64,000 nucleotides of DNA from Dendrolimus kikuchii. Lineage: Eukaryota > Arthropoda > Insecta > Lepidoptera > Lasiocampidae. Position 1 is the first letter of the stretch. Each line of letters starts with the position of its first letter. The DNA lies in the NCBI GenBank assembly GCA_019925095.2, contig CM034409.1, positions 8,864,501 through 8,928,500 on the forward strand. Reading direction: 5' to 3'. The notes under the pieces were generated by a model. The model worked only from the letters and a program-made list of their open reading frames with translations, had not been told where the DNA came from and did not search any database. Shown here piece by piece: positions 34,028 to 46,000 of this stretch. Made by a program: the position numbers and the translations under genes.

Positions 34028-37000
34028 AATGTGGGTAGTCGGCGTAATGGCATTACTGTGCGCATTGCCACACGCCACCAGCGGGCAGTGGCGCTGTCCA
34101 GGTTTGAGTGCCAGACCAGCTGCTGAATGCTCCTGCGACCTTCCACACACACTACGATGCGCCGGAGATCACACTGCTTTACAGGTAACATCTAATCTTG
34201 GTTTAAATATATTTATAAAAGTTTGTGACTGATAAGCTAGTCAAGAACTAGTTTTTAGGATTTCGTATCCAAAACTCTTGTAAAAATGATGTGCCCCTGT
34301 CTTTAACTTTTGAAAAAAAATATGAAAAATCCAAAGTGGTAGAACTTAAAAATACTTTCAACATTGGTTAGATCAAATTCCGTTCTGTAGTTAAATGCTT
34401 TTTTGTGGTTTCGTAGTGTAAGCTTCATGGAGAGTTCGCAAAATTAATCAATAAATGCATATATCGTAACCACAGAAACAAAAGAAACAAAAAGTCTATT
34501 CAATCATTTCATAGCAAAACGTTTAGATATATTACTAAGATGACACAAAGAATGGGCCCAACCTGACCCGGTGACTGCTCCCCACCCCTCCTCGAACTCC
34601 CCTTATAGTAACCCCATGCCTCGCAGTTATTTTACTATTTGAAAAGTCTTTATGTCATCTCAAAATTAAATATACCTATGAAATCACACAAGGACATTTC
34701 CATAAATAAACATTTAAAGATAACATAATTAGTACTGAAGAGCGCAGCGCTTTGTGTATCATAGAACAACTGTGTCTGACTCGCCTAACGCAGCGCTTAA
34801 ATGCCATAAAAAATCTAAAATGCCCTGCAACTTCTTAATACCTGTTACAAATGCCACCAAAACGTTTAGTAAATATAACTGTATCGTATTCACTAACAAA
34901 TCCTCATTACTCAATGCATCAGATCAATAAACATCTGCCTTAAAATAACTATTGTTTCGTGATACCTAACATAATCGATTAAATTATGACATTATTTTAC
35001 GAGAAATTATTACAACTGTAGGCTCATAACATCTCCCACAAACACATATTAGCCGCCATAAATTTAGTATGTATGCTGTTGTTCGTGCCTACCCCGCAAG
35101 GGAACTGGCGTGAAGTTATGTATGTATGTATGTATGTATAAATTTAGTATGCCAACAGTAGTCAAATAACAGAAAAGGTCACCTTTTTTACCTTTATAGA
35201 ATCCTGTATAGTTCGATGATTGGCACGCGCTTACATGACTTCTTTTTAAATATTTAATCATACATGAAGGTAGGTATCCTTAAAGGCAGGTTGAGAAGAA
35301 TGAATGAATGAGTGAACGAATGAGAACCCTTTATTTTTCACCATCTCCTAAACCTAGACAATTTAATAGATATAATTATCTATATATGTAAAAATGAATC
35401 GCAAAATGTGTTGGTAAGCGCATAACTCAACAACGCCTAAACCACTTTGGCCAATTCTTTTTTTTTAAATGTTCGTTGAAGTCCAAGGATGGTTTTTACG
35501 GCGAGAAAAATTCGAATAATTACCGGGAAAACCCTAAAAACAGCCCTTTTCTTTTTCCCATAGAAACGTTTTCTCACTAAAATGTAGAGTCAATTTGAAC
35601 TTTATTGCTATTCAATAAAGTTCATATTAAATTACAAGCTTTCATTGTTGTCTAAGCAATGTAGGTCTGTTCCTAACGCTAAGGAGTCAATTTGCACCTT
35701 ATTACCGCTGCACAAAGTTCAAATTCAATCATATCTATCAAAACAGTGTGCGTGTGCGCGTTGCAGGACCTAATGTCGCGTGCCGAAACTAAAACAAAAG
35801 AAATAATATCGCGAAGCCGACCAAATTGAAAATCAGTACTAATGATCTCTAGCTCTTACATTTTGTGACTATTCAATTTGGTTGGTCAAGTGGGTCCCAG
35901 AAGGGTGGCCAAAGTTCGTGCAAGCGAAGATACTTTGGTCACCCGAGCTGAACCCCACACATCGCCCTATCACCAGGGTGACGGTTCTGTTCAGGAGAAT
36001 TTTATGCCCCGGCTATAAAATAGGTAGGAACAAAAAACTGCCACATTCCAAATCTTTTTGACAGAACGAAGTCTGTCGGGTCCGCTAGTATTTAATAGAT
36101 ATATTATATATAACATTAAATTTGTCAAGGGGCTTCTACGTGTTGGCCTGCCCTTGGCCCCACGTAAGCCCGCCATTTTTATGGCCCGTGGTCTCTGAGA
36201 GATAATATAGTAATTCGCGTTAAGGTATACGGTCGCCTTCTGTTTTACAAAAAAATGTGATTATATATTTTGGTACTTGGTACTTACTAACTCACTACGT
36301 TCGCTGTGCGACCCAAAGTGCATCTTAGCCTGTGAAAAAAAAACACGTCACTTTTCCCTGTCCTGTGCAGTTTCTTGCCAATTATCGGACTGAAGCTCAC
36401 ATAGGTCAGCCTCCATTCTGTCTTTTCTTCCTTATGTTGTTTGTCTAACGTCGACCGTCTGGCCATCCTTTGATTTATGTATGATCGAGCCAGCGGAAGT
36501 AGTCATCACCAGATTCTTAATTTCGAGGTTGATTCGGACCCTTCGGCTACCATCCTCTTTACTTGTTAGGTCCAAAATCTTACGGAGAATTGTATTTTTA
36601 ATAATTGTTTATTTTAGTGAACAATAAAAGACAATCTATCTACCGGCCGTGTTCATCAATTCTTCATATTGATCTTTGTACTTCGGAATAGATTTCAATT
36701 CCATTCAAACCAAGACATATTCAATCAGAACTAAAGTTTTAGTATTAATATGGAAACAGTTAGGGGTATTTTGTAATCGTCTTGTGATGTTCTTGGAACC
36801 ATTTCCTATTACTGAATAGGTTGTTGTTATTGCTATTGAACTGTCAATAGCAATAACAAAACAAATAGAACAATTAATTGCAATGGGTATTATCGGACTT
36901 CATTGTTGAGGATTATTTGATTTAGCTAAGAATTAACTTTCCTAGTTCTTAATTTTTAATTGAATACTAATAGATAACAGCAAAAAAACTATACTGTTTC

Positions 37001-40000
37001 AGTAAATATTTAATGCTGGACTGAACTGATAATTTTTTGCTGTATATAATTTATAATATATTAAACACATATTTTCTACTACAATTTAGGTAATACATAC
37101 TGGAGGGCGCTTGCCACCGCTAACGAGCTGGCTTTATTAGAGGCGAACGGTATTGCACGTGACGATGGTAGGCGTCCTGACAGAATGACTCTTATTCCCT
37201 GGCAGGATGGCAAGCCTTTGGTGTGGGATGCGACCTATGTAGACATGTTGGCCGCATCACATTTACCAAACACGTCTAGATCAGCCGGTTCGGCGGCGAA
37301 CATAGCTGTATCACTGAAGCAGCGCAAATATGCAACCCTCAGTGAGAGTTATATGTTTGTGCCGTTTGCTGTTGAAACGAAACGAACCAAAATTTATCAA
37401 AACGACTCATTGACACTTCGGGTGATCAGAAGACTGGAGCCTACCTCGGGCAACGGATCAGTATGGCAATCCAGCAAGAAAACGTACCCAGACTTCTGGG
37501 CTCCTTACCCGTAGAAGACGGTGATCTAGGTCCAGTAATCTACTTATAGTTTTAAGGGACTATGGGTAGAATACAATATACAGAAGTTTTCTTTTGTTAT
37601 ATTCGATTATTTGTTGTAAATATATGTACATCGTAAAAATATGTACTTATTTGTTGTTTCACACAAAAATGCAACGACTTCAAGATATTTATTTTTTGCT
37701 TTTTACTGTAAAGTCGGTTTGGTGGTTTAAAAGACTATTGAAAGTCAATTATTGAATAATCATTTGCTCTTTCGACAAACAACCGGTATCGATATATTTC
37801 AAAAGTTGTAGTATTCTATCTGCAAATCCAATACGTGATGCCAAATGTATGGAACAAATAAGGAAATAACAAACTGATGTTAGCTAAATAATTCTGTAAC
37901 GTGACATGGTGCCAATAACAGCACGCCTAACACTCCTAAGATAGAATAGTATATTGTCCAAATATCAAACCGTCCAAAGGAGGTATTATACGAATCGTAT
38001 TTGCGGAGTTCGGTGGACGTTTCCGAAACAATACCTCTTCAGGCTTCCCTACTATATGTCTATACTATAATATCTTATTAAATTTTTGGTATTTTTACAT
38101 TATTTCTTATAAAACTAATTTTATCAATAACACGTTGCGATGCGGTGTGCATAGAGTAGGAAGTAGATTTAATATTTAACTTGTTGTGTTGTTATTGTTA
38201 ACACACAATTAATGTGTTTGATCTTCAAAAACGTTCACCATTGAAACTTAGTTTGAATGAAAACTTTTAAATTTAACTGCATAAGGTATGTAGAATCCGT
38301 ATTCTTTATGTATTAGCTGAGTAAATGACGTGTAACGTAAGAACTTAAAATTAAAATAAATATAATATTTTTTTATTGTATGAGTTCAGCAAACAAACAA
38401 ACGGCCCACCTAATGGAACGTGGTTAAAATCGCCTATAGACATTTGTACCAAAAGTGCTACCAATGTGCTGCCTCTTTAAAGGGAGACTAGAACCTGGTC
38501 AGTAATGTCGGAACACAACTCAGGTTATTATGGCGGTATACTCTAGACCAGGATTGAACGAGCAAATATCCTACCACCTGTTTATGGATCGTTCTCTCTG
38601 TCGCCTGACAGGCCGCTCGGGTTCAGGAAATTAGAATTAGATTGAAAGTAGATTAAGTTCTTGATCTTAGTCAAATTTGAACTCACGATTGAACCAAATA
38701 TATGCGTACTCACTCAAGTATCTCGACTCAGTTAGTAGCGGTAAATGAATCAATCGACATGTCTGTGTAGACGTGCGTCAAACAAAGGCTCCCTCGATTG
38801 GCACCTGAGCGAGTCATCGCTCCTTGAGAAGGGTCTGAATAGACATCTATTTACGTTTACTTGTTTGGAACCTCTCTAAGTTTTTCATATCGAACATATA
38901 CAGAGCAAAAAAATTTAACCCTTTAACTTAATTTGACATTAAACATTCCGTCACAGAAACTGACTCAATTTAGATGAATCAACCGAAATGATCCATTTAT
39001 ACTAATATTATAAAGAGGTAAATTTTGTGAGTTTGGACGTTCGAGGTTAATCTCCGGTACTACTAATCCGATTTTGAAAATTCTTGCACCAATAGAAAGC
39101 TACGTTATTCTTGAGTAACAAAGGCTATATTGATTGTAATTAATAAATAAAATAAGTAAAAATGTTTTATGCCCAGCGAAGTGGGAACGGGAACGCCTGT
39201 CAAATATGTTACAGGAATAACGTTTCACGCAAGAATTGCGCACATCTTTGTGCGAGGCACTGCGAGTGCTTTCTGCGTTTATGAATTAATTAAAGGTTAA
39301 AGCTTAATTAAACCTTGATATGCATGCCTGCGTGTGCGCGTTTGTGCATGTGTATGTTTTAATGACGCCCAGCGAAGCGGGTGCGGGCCGTGCGGGTAAG
39401 CTAGTGTAAATATATACTTGAATCATTCTACGTCATTGAAGACCGTCAAGTTCTTTCACTCAAATGGATTCAATTTCGTTGATCCGTTTAATATCGGCAT
39501 TACAGGCAATATTATAATTTGGTGTAATAATATAGCATGTTTTTTTTCAAATGAGCTATTTCGATTCCTGACCAGAGTTTTCAAGAAACTAATGATACCA
39601 TAGTCGATGGTCAATAGGGTTGACAAAAAAGGTTACATAAATAGTTGTTGCAATAAATTTATTATTGTATATACTTTACATAAGTATATACAATAATAGT
39701 AAGTAATACAATACAATAATAGTAAGTAGTCATCGGCAAACCTTCTGCGCGAGGCTTGTAGGTAGATATAAGAGGCGTCGGAAGGACTTGTGCAGTACTT
39801 CTTGAATGATATCTAAATACAAACAATAAAAACCACTCAACCGATGTTGTCCAAACCAATTTTCCGAAAAAAATTGAATTTTTCTGAAAATTGAAAAACA
39901 ATTAAGGTGAGACCTTAAAAATAATTTTACCGAAAGCTATTTTGAATAACATCTATTTAGTAATTTTATAATGTGGGATATATTCGATTAAGTACTGTTT

Positions 40001-43000
40001 ATGCTTCTGTAATCACATAACGCAAACAGTTTGGGTATCTTTAGAGTGTCATCGGCTCTACCTGTGGTGGGAGAATCGGAGAGCTATGAGCGTGGTTGCA
40101 ACAACCCTCCGATGACGGGGTACGACGCCGCCTGACTTAAGGTTCGTTCTCATATCTCACCGACCGTCCATTTCCCTTACTATTGGTTAAAATTTGACAT
40201 AAGCTCCATATAAGTAATGTCAAAATTCAACCGATGATAAGGCAAATGAATGAATAGCAAGATATTGGAACCGGCCATTAGTCAGCGGCTCACGTCGGCT
40301 AATCTGCGGCATTCGGTGGCCATCACGTAGTTTGGTCACCTATACGAAATTGTGTTTGGATTGTCAATAAAGTTCCACTTTTATTTTTTGTTGCAGTAAT
40401 AATAATGGACTGTGTAGGTAAGCGTCACCAAAATTTCGGATAATAAAGCAATAAATGCACATATCGTAACCATAGAAACAAGAGAAAAAATAACTCTATT
40501 CAATCATTTGATAGTAACACATTTAGATTTATTACCAAGATGACATAAATAATGGGCCCAACCTGGTCCGGTGGCCTCCAACCTCCCCTTATAGTCACCC
40601 ATTGCCTCGTGCTTATTAACTCACTATTTCAAAAGTATTTATGTCATATCAACATTATACACATTTAAACACACATAAAAATTTCATAAACATTATATAA
40701 TACACAAATGTATTACTTAATTACTCAGTTTATTGAAGATCGTAGCACCTGGCGAACGGTAGAACAACTGTGTCTGCCTGGCCTCACGCACCGCTTAAAT
40801 ACTATAAATTACGTGAAGTGCCGTCAATTAAATGTTCGCAATCTGAAATGTATAGCAACTTGTTAACCTGTCACAAATGCCATCAAACTTTTAATAAATA
40901 TAACAGTATCTTATTCGCTAACTAATCCTTGTTGTTCAATGCAACAGGTCAATAAATATCTGCTTTTAAATAGCTATTATTTTGTGATAACATAATCTAT
41001 TAAATTATGACATTATTATACAAGTAATTACTATAGCTGTAGCTTCATAACACCTATAAATATACATTAGCTGCCATAAAATTTAGTGTATAGAAATTAG
41101 GACAAACCGTTTTCGCTGTACTTCCGAATTGAATTTAAATAGAGCAAATAATTTAGCCTTGATTCTAAAATGAATAGCAACGATACGACAACCATATATA
41201 AAGCGAAATTTCCTCGCAAACCTTCGCTATCGAGTTCCTAATAAATTTCCTCTACTCCGTAATAAGATGTGTATCATTTTCTCGAGAAACTCGTAGGATG
41301 GTTCAGTAGACATCAGCTCGGATCGAATTGTGGATTACTCACTGCTCAGCGGAGCGATTATATAGTCGACGTAGTTAGGAACAGTCTGGCTTGTTTGCAG
41401 CTAGATGCAGTGGGAATTATTTTGTTAATAATGCGGTTATTGTCTAAGCAAATATTTATTAGTTTGGTATTATAGTCTACGACAAACGTTATGGTATAAT
41501 ATTTGTGATGCGCCGAGAAATGAGTTCCACTGTTGACAATCTTCTATCAGTTTTCGGTAGCTATTTGTAACCAACATGCATGGGAATAATGTGGTAGTTA
41601 CTAAGTAAGCTCTTTCAATAATTATTCGACCAAATTACTTTGTTAGAGCTTGTATTAGTTAAAAATAATATTTTTTTTAAATATCATAAATGTATGGACA
41701 TAATAATTATAAAGATGTTGCGGGTGTTATCTTCGCTTCTTCTTCTTAACAGGAACTAAAAAGTTTTTTAAGCGGTTGCAGTTGCAGGTTGCGGTTAAGG
41801 TAACACTTTCAATAAGTAATCTGTAAGATTAATTTTAAATTCATTTTTGGAAAAATAGAACCCTCAAATCGTCATAACTATTCGTCCGTCTATCAATCAT
41901 ATCCCTATTCCAATCCTATATGCCGTCCTCATTATCTAATCCCAAAGATTGGTGACGCGTTGTCTTCGCCCCTGGTGTTGCAAATGTATAGGCGACGGTA
42001 ACCACTCTCCATGAGCTGGGTCGTCTGCCTGTTTTTGAGTTCGGCACAAAAAGTACACATGTATAACTGAGGTAGATAGATAGATAACTCTTTATTGTAC
42101 AACAAAGCATAGATAAACAGAAGTAGAAAAAAAAACAGTACAACAGGCGGCCTTACGCTAACAAGGGATCTCTTCCAGGCAACCCTGAGTAGGGATTAAT
42201 CGATTTTTAATACGGATGGTGGCGAAATCTATAAATATAATTAAAGGATATTAAATTGTTTTCATAATAATAAGGATACACAGTGTATATAAACAAGTAC
42301 AAAAAAATATAAATAAATTAATAATAATAAATAAAATTTAATATGATAAATATGAATACATAATATCTACAACTTGGCTTAAAAATAAGATTTCGAAAAA
42401 AACCTGACATTGGCATTTAGATGGCGTTAAAATGAACGCCATTCCAAGCTTAACTCATTTTGGACTGAAACTCTAATCGGACAGTCTATTATTGAGCGTG
42501 CGATATATTAATTGTAATCGGCAGACAAACACACACACACTGTATATCCCCAAATTAAATATATATATATATATGTAGACACACGTATACACACATCATT
42601 ATATTATTATTAATACGTGAAACAAAAACTTTGTACCCCTTTTTACGAAAATTGTTTAGTATAGTTTATAATAGTTTATATAGAGATCCTTCTCTCCTGT
42701 GCAGAATGCTAATATTTAAAAAAAATTATACATAAAAAATACATTAAATCAATAAAAAAAATCATTACACACACTACCATGTATTTGACACGCACACGCA
42801 TATAATACTTTTTTGTTTACTGTTAAAGTCAAATTAACAGTGTAGCCTTGGCGAAACCTGTGATTATAGAAGTATAGTCTTTGACAACAGAACCTTAATA
42901 ATGTTCAAACTTATAATTTGAATTAATTATTATGGTCGAATTTCGACCACTGGGAGATCACTAGATATAAATATATGTATAACAGTATTAGGAATTACTA

Positions 43001-46000
43001 TATACAATAGAAAAGTAATACTTCTAAACTTGTACATAAAGATTATATTGTTCGGTTGCTGTTAACTTGTTGTTTAATTATACCTATACATAAGTTATTA
43101 AAAGTATCCTCTCTGTCAGGTTGCCTGGAAGAGATCGCTTTATGCGATAAGGCCGCCTTTTGTTTTGGCGTTAAATGATTGTAATGATTTATTCTGTAAT
43201 TGTTTATTATGGTGAACAATAAAGTGTTTTCTATTATATTCTAACTTGAGTATGGAACCCAAAAGGATGTATATAATTATATTAGAATTGCAAGAAAAAT
43301 CACTTTCTATGTCTAGGTCAAAGTAGCTTATCGATTTAAGCGAGATATAACGATTGTCTAATGTTTGCCACCGGTGATGGAGGCTGCTGTTTGTCCGACT
43401 GACAGCGGCCTTTCACGGGATGAGATCGATTTAGGTTTAACTTACTAAGAGTTCCACTGGCAAGAATTGCTTTCGAAAAGTTTCTGAAGATGTAACAAAT
43501 TTTCTAAGGACTCTCAAATAACGTTGCTTCGAATATAAAGAAGTCTCGCGTGACCAAAAGGCTGGGCTGTATTTTGGGCAATGTATTAGCATAAAATACA
43601 TTGCCCAAATATATATAACTAACTAATATATAACTTTGTAAACATTTCTTGGTCGTCTATGAAACTCAAACAAAGCATAAACTACAAACCCTTTGATCCG
43701 TTCTTGTTGAGTACATGAGCCTCAAAGGCTGATACAGATTGCACCTAACGACTTTTGACAGGCGCATTAAGAAGAGCTTTTATTATTATTACCAAAAATA
43801 CTTGGATTTGCTTTGAACAGTCACTTTTGATGTTAATCTTAACTAATATTATGCATAAACGTGGAAGTGAGCTTGTGTGACGTTTTCAAGCCTTAACTAT
43901 GCAACAACTCGTCACGAAATTTTGTATACACGTTGTCAGATGTATAGACTAAGACTTAGGGTATCTTTTATTTAGAGTAAAGTACTATTTCTGGGGGATA
44001 GACAAGTGCAACCTGATAAATACTAGAGTTTCAATGGCTCACTTCTTTTGATAACGCAGGAGAAATGTCTTTGGACATCATACGGGGCATGCCCAAATGC
44101 GGCGAGCCTGTATGGGACTCTCAGTGACCGGTCTCTACACGCGTACTTCGCCGAGGCGAAGCAGTCTTAGGAAACCAATAGCCGAACTACCAACTAAACC
44201 TAACCTGTGCCCCTACCTTTGCGGGACGGGACCTTTGCTTTGGTGTAAAACTCTTATCTCATTCTCTCGCAGGTTTAGTCCTCCCAACGAGTTTCAAATC
44301 ACAACAATTCTAAAGAAGTTTCACTTCAAATTTTAAAATAAAACGTGCTTCTCGGGACGCCCGACAGAAGTGATAACTTAAACTAATCTAAGTTAAACTA
44401 TTTACATTCAACTTACTGTCAACAGTATGTTTATCGCACACTAAATACTGAGTAGGGAGAGGGGGAAGCCTCTGTCCGAAATACGGCTAGCGTTGTGGGT
44501 TAGAGTCAGAGAGGAGGAGCTTACCTACCGCTGCCGTATGCGTGAGAGAAAGGGAAGCCAGTCAGACTAGCGCCGTAACGCGTTACGTAACGAAGCGGTT
44601 TATCCTCCCATAAGAAGTTATGACTTCAAAATAAGTTCAGAGAAAAATAGTTTTTGAGATTTAGTGTAATATGTATGTTCCATCATACTATTTTAGCGGT
44701 CGCTTAGCAGCACTACAATGACCTGCTAGAGTTATAATGGAAGTATTACTTAGGGCCGGCTAGAGGATGTGATAGCACGCTCTCACAGAAAATCTGTGTC
44801 AAACGGTTGACCTTGAGTTAATCATGTTTCGTGCGACGAGTGAGAGTTCTGATGGACCATCCCCCCCTCCGTCAAATCTTCCCTTTTCTCTTTACACCAT
44901 CTCACATCGTACATCATCATCAAAGTTTGCCAACGCGTTGGCTTCGCCTTTGGTGTTGTAAACGTCTATAAGTGACAGTAACCACTTGTCATAAGCTGGG
45001 CCGCTTGCCGCTTGTCAGCTTTGCAATAAAAAGCAGACCTCTACATAACGACAGACATGTACTTGCTTAATTTACATATTTTTTTTGCAGATCATTGGTC
45101 GTCATCTAAGAGAACAGAGGTCTAGAAATAAGAACACCGGAGTGTCACTTTTAGACTGTGCTCTCAGAGGAGTATCAGTGCTCTCATCAGCATCAGTGTC
45201 GGAGCTGGCCGGTGTTGGGCTCCACGGCTTGGTGATATCCTCAGGGGATATTAGACGGGTGCAACAAGGCGCGTTTGCCAGTGTTGCTGGTACTTTGTTA
45301 GCTCTAGGTAAGTTTATTATTAGGCTTTTCTTTTATAGATAAAACAAGGAATTTTTTGAAGTGAAACTTCTTTAGAATCGTTGTGATTTGAAAATGAATG
45401 AAACGAAAAAGCGACACTAGAATTAGATAAACACATACAATTTAACCTTAAATAATTCAAACTTAAACACATTTTTTTACCCGTTAGTATTAAATTTAAA
45501 TAAAACTTAAAAGATTTGAAATTAATTTTAATTCTATTTATATATACTTAAGGCAGATATTCTTTTATATGTAGATCAAAGGAAATTGTGCGTAACAGTG
45601 CATGGAATTTTGAACTTTATTCTAGTGATTTAAAGTTTAATTTAGATCGAATTTTTGGAATTATAATATGTTGACGGATGTAGGCCAAATGAATTATATT
45701 TATATTAATAAAGGATAGAGAAGAATTATTATCTGTGAGTATATTCTATGAAGTTTCATTTCTACTGCGTGTGAACTGCACACACACATTTTTTTTTGTA
45801 TAGCCATACGTGCAGGAACGGAGAAACAAATACCTGCGGCTGGGCGGCCTGTCGTAAGAGGCCTCAAAACAACCCACAGCCAGGTGGTAGGGTATTTGTC
45901 CATCTGGATGGCTACCACCCTTGGTTTAGAGTATGTCGCTATAGCAACCTTGAGATGTGTTCCAGCATTAGTGGCCTGGTTCCAGTCTTCCTTAAGAGAG

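Noticed and set aside
40380..40410. TTTTTTGTTGCAG followed by an ATG, resembling an exon start
   Set aside because: Stops follow quickly and no LRR or signal peptide text is present.
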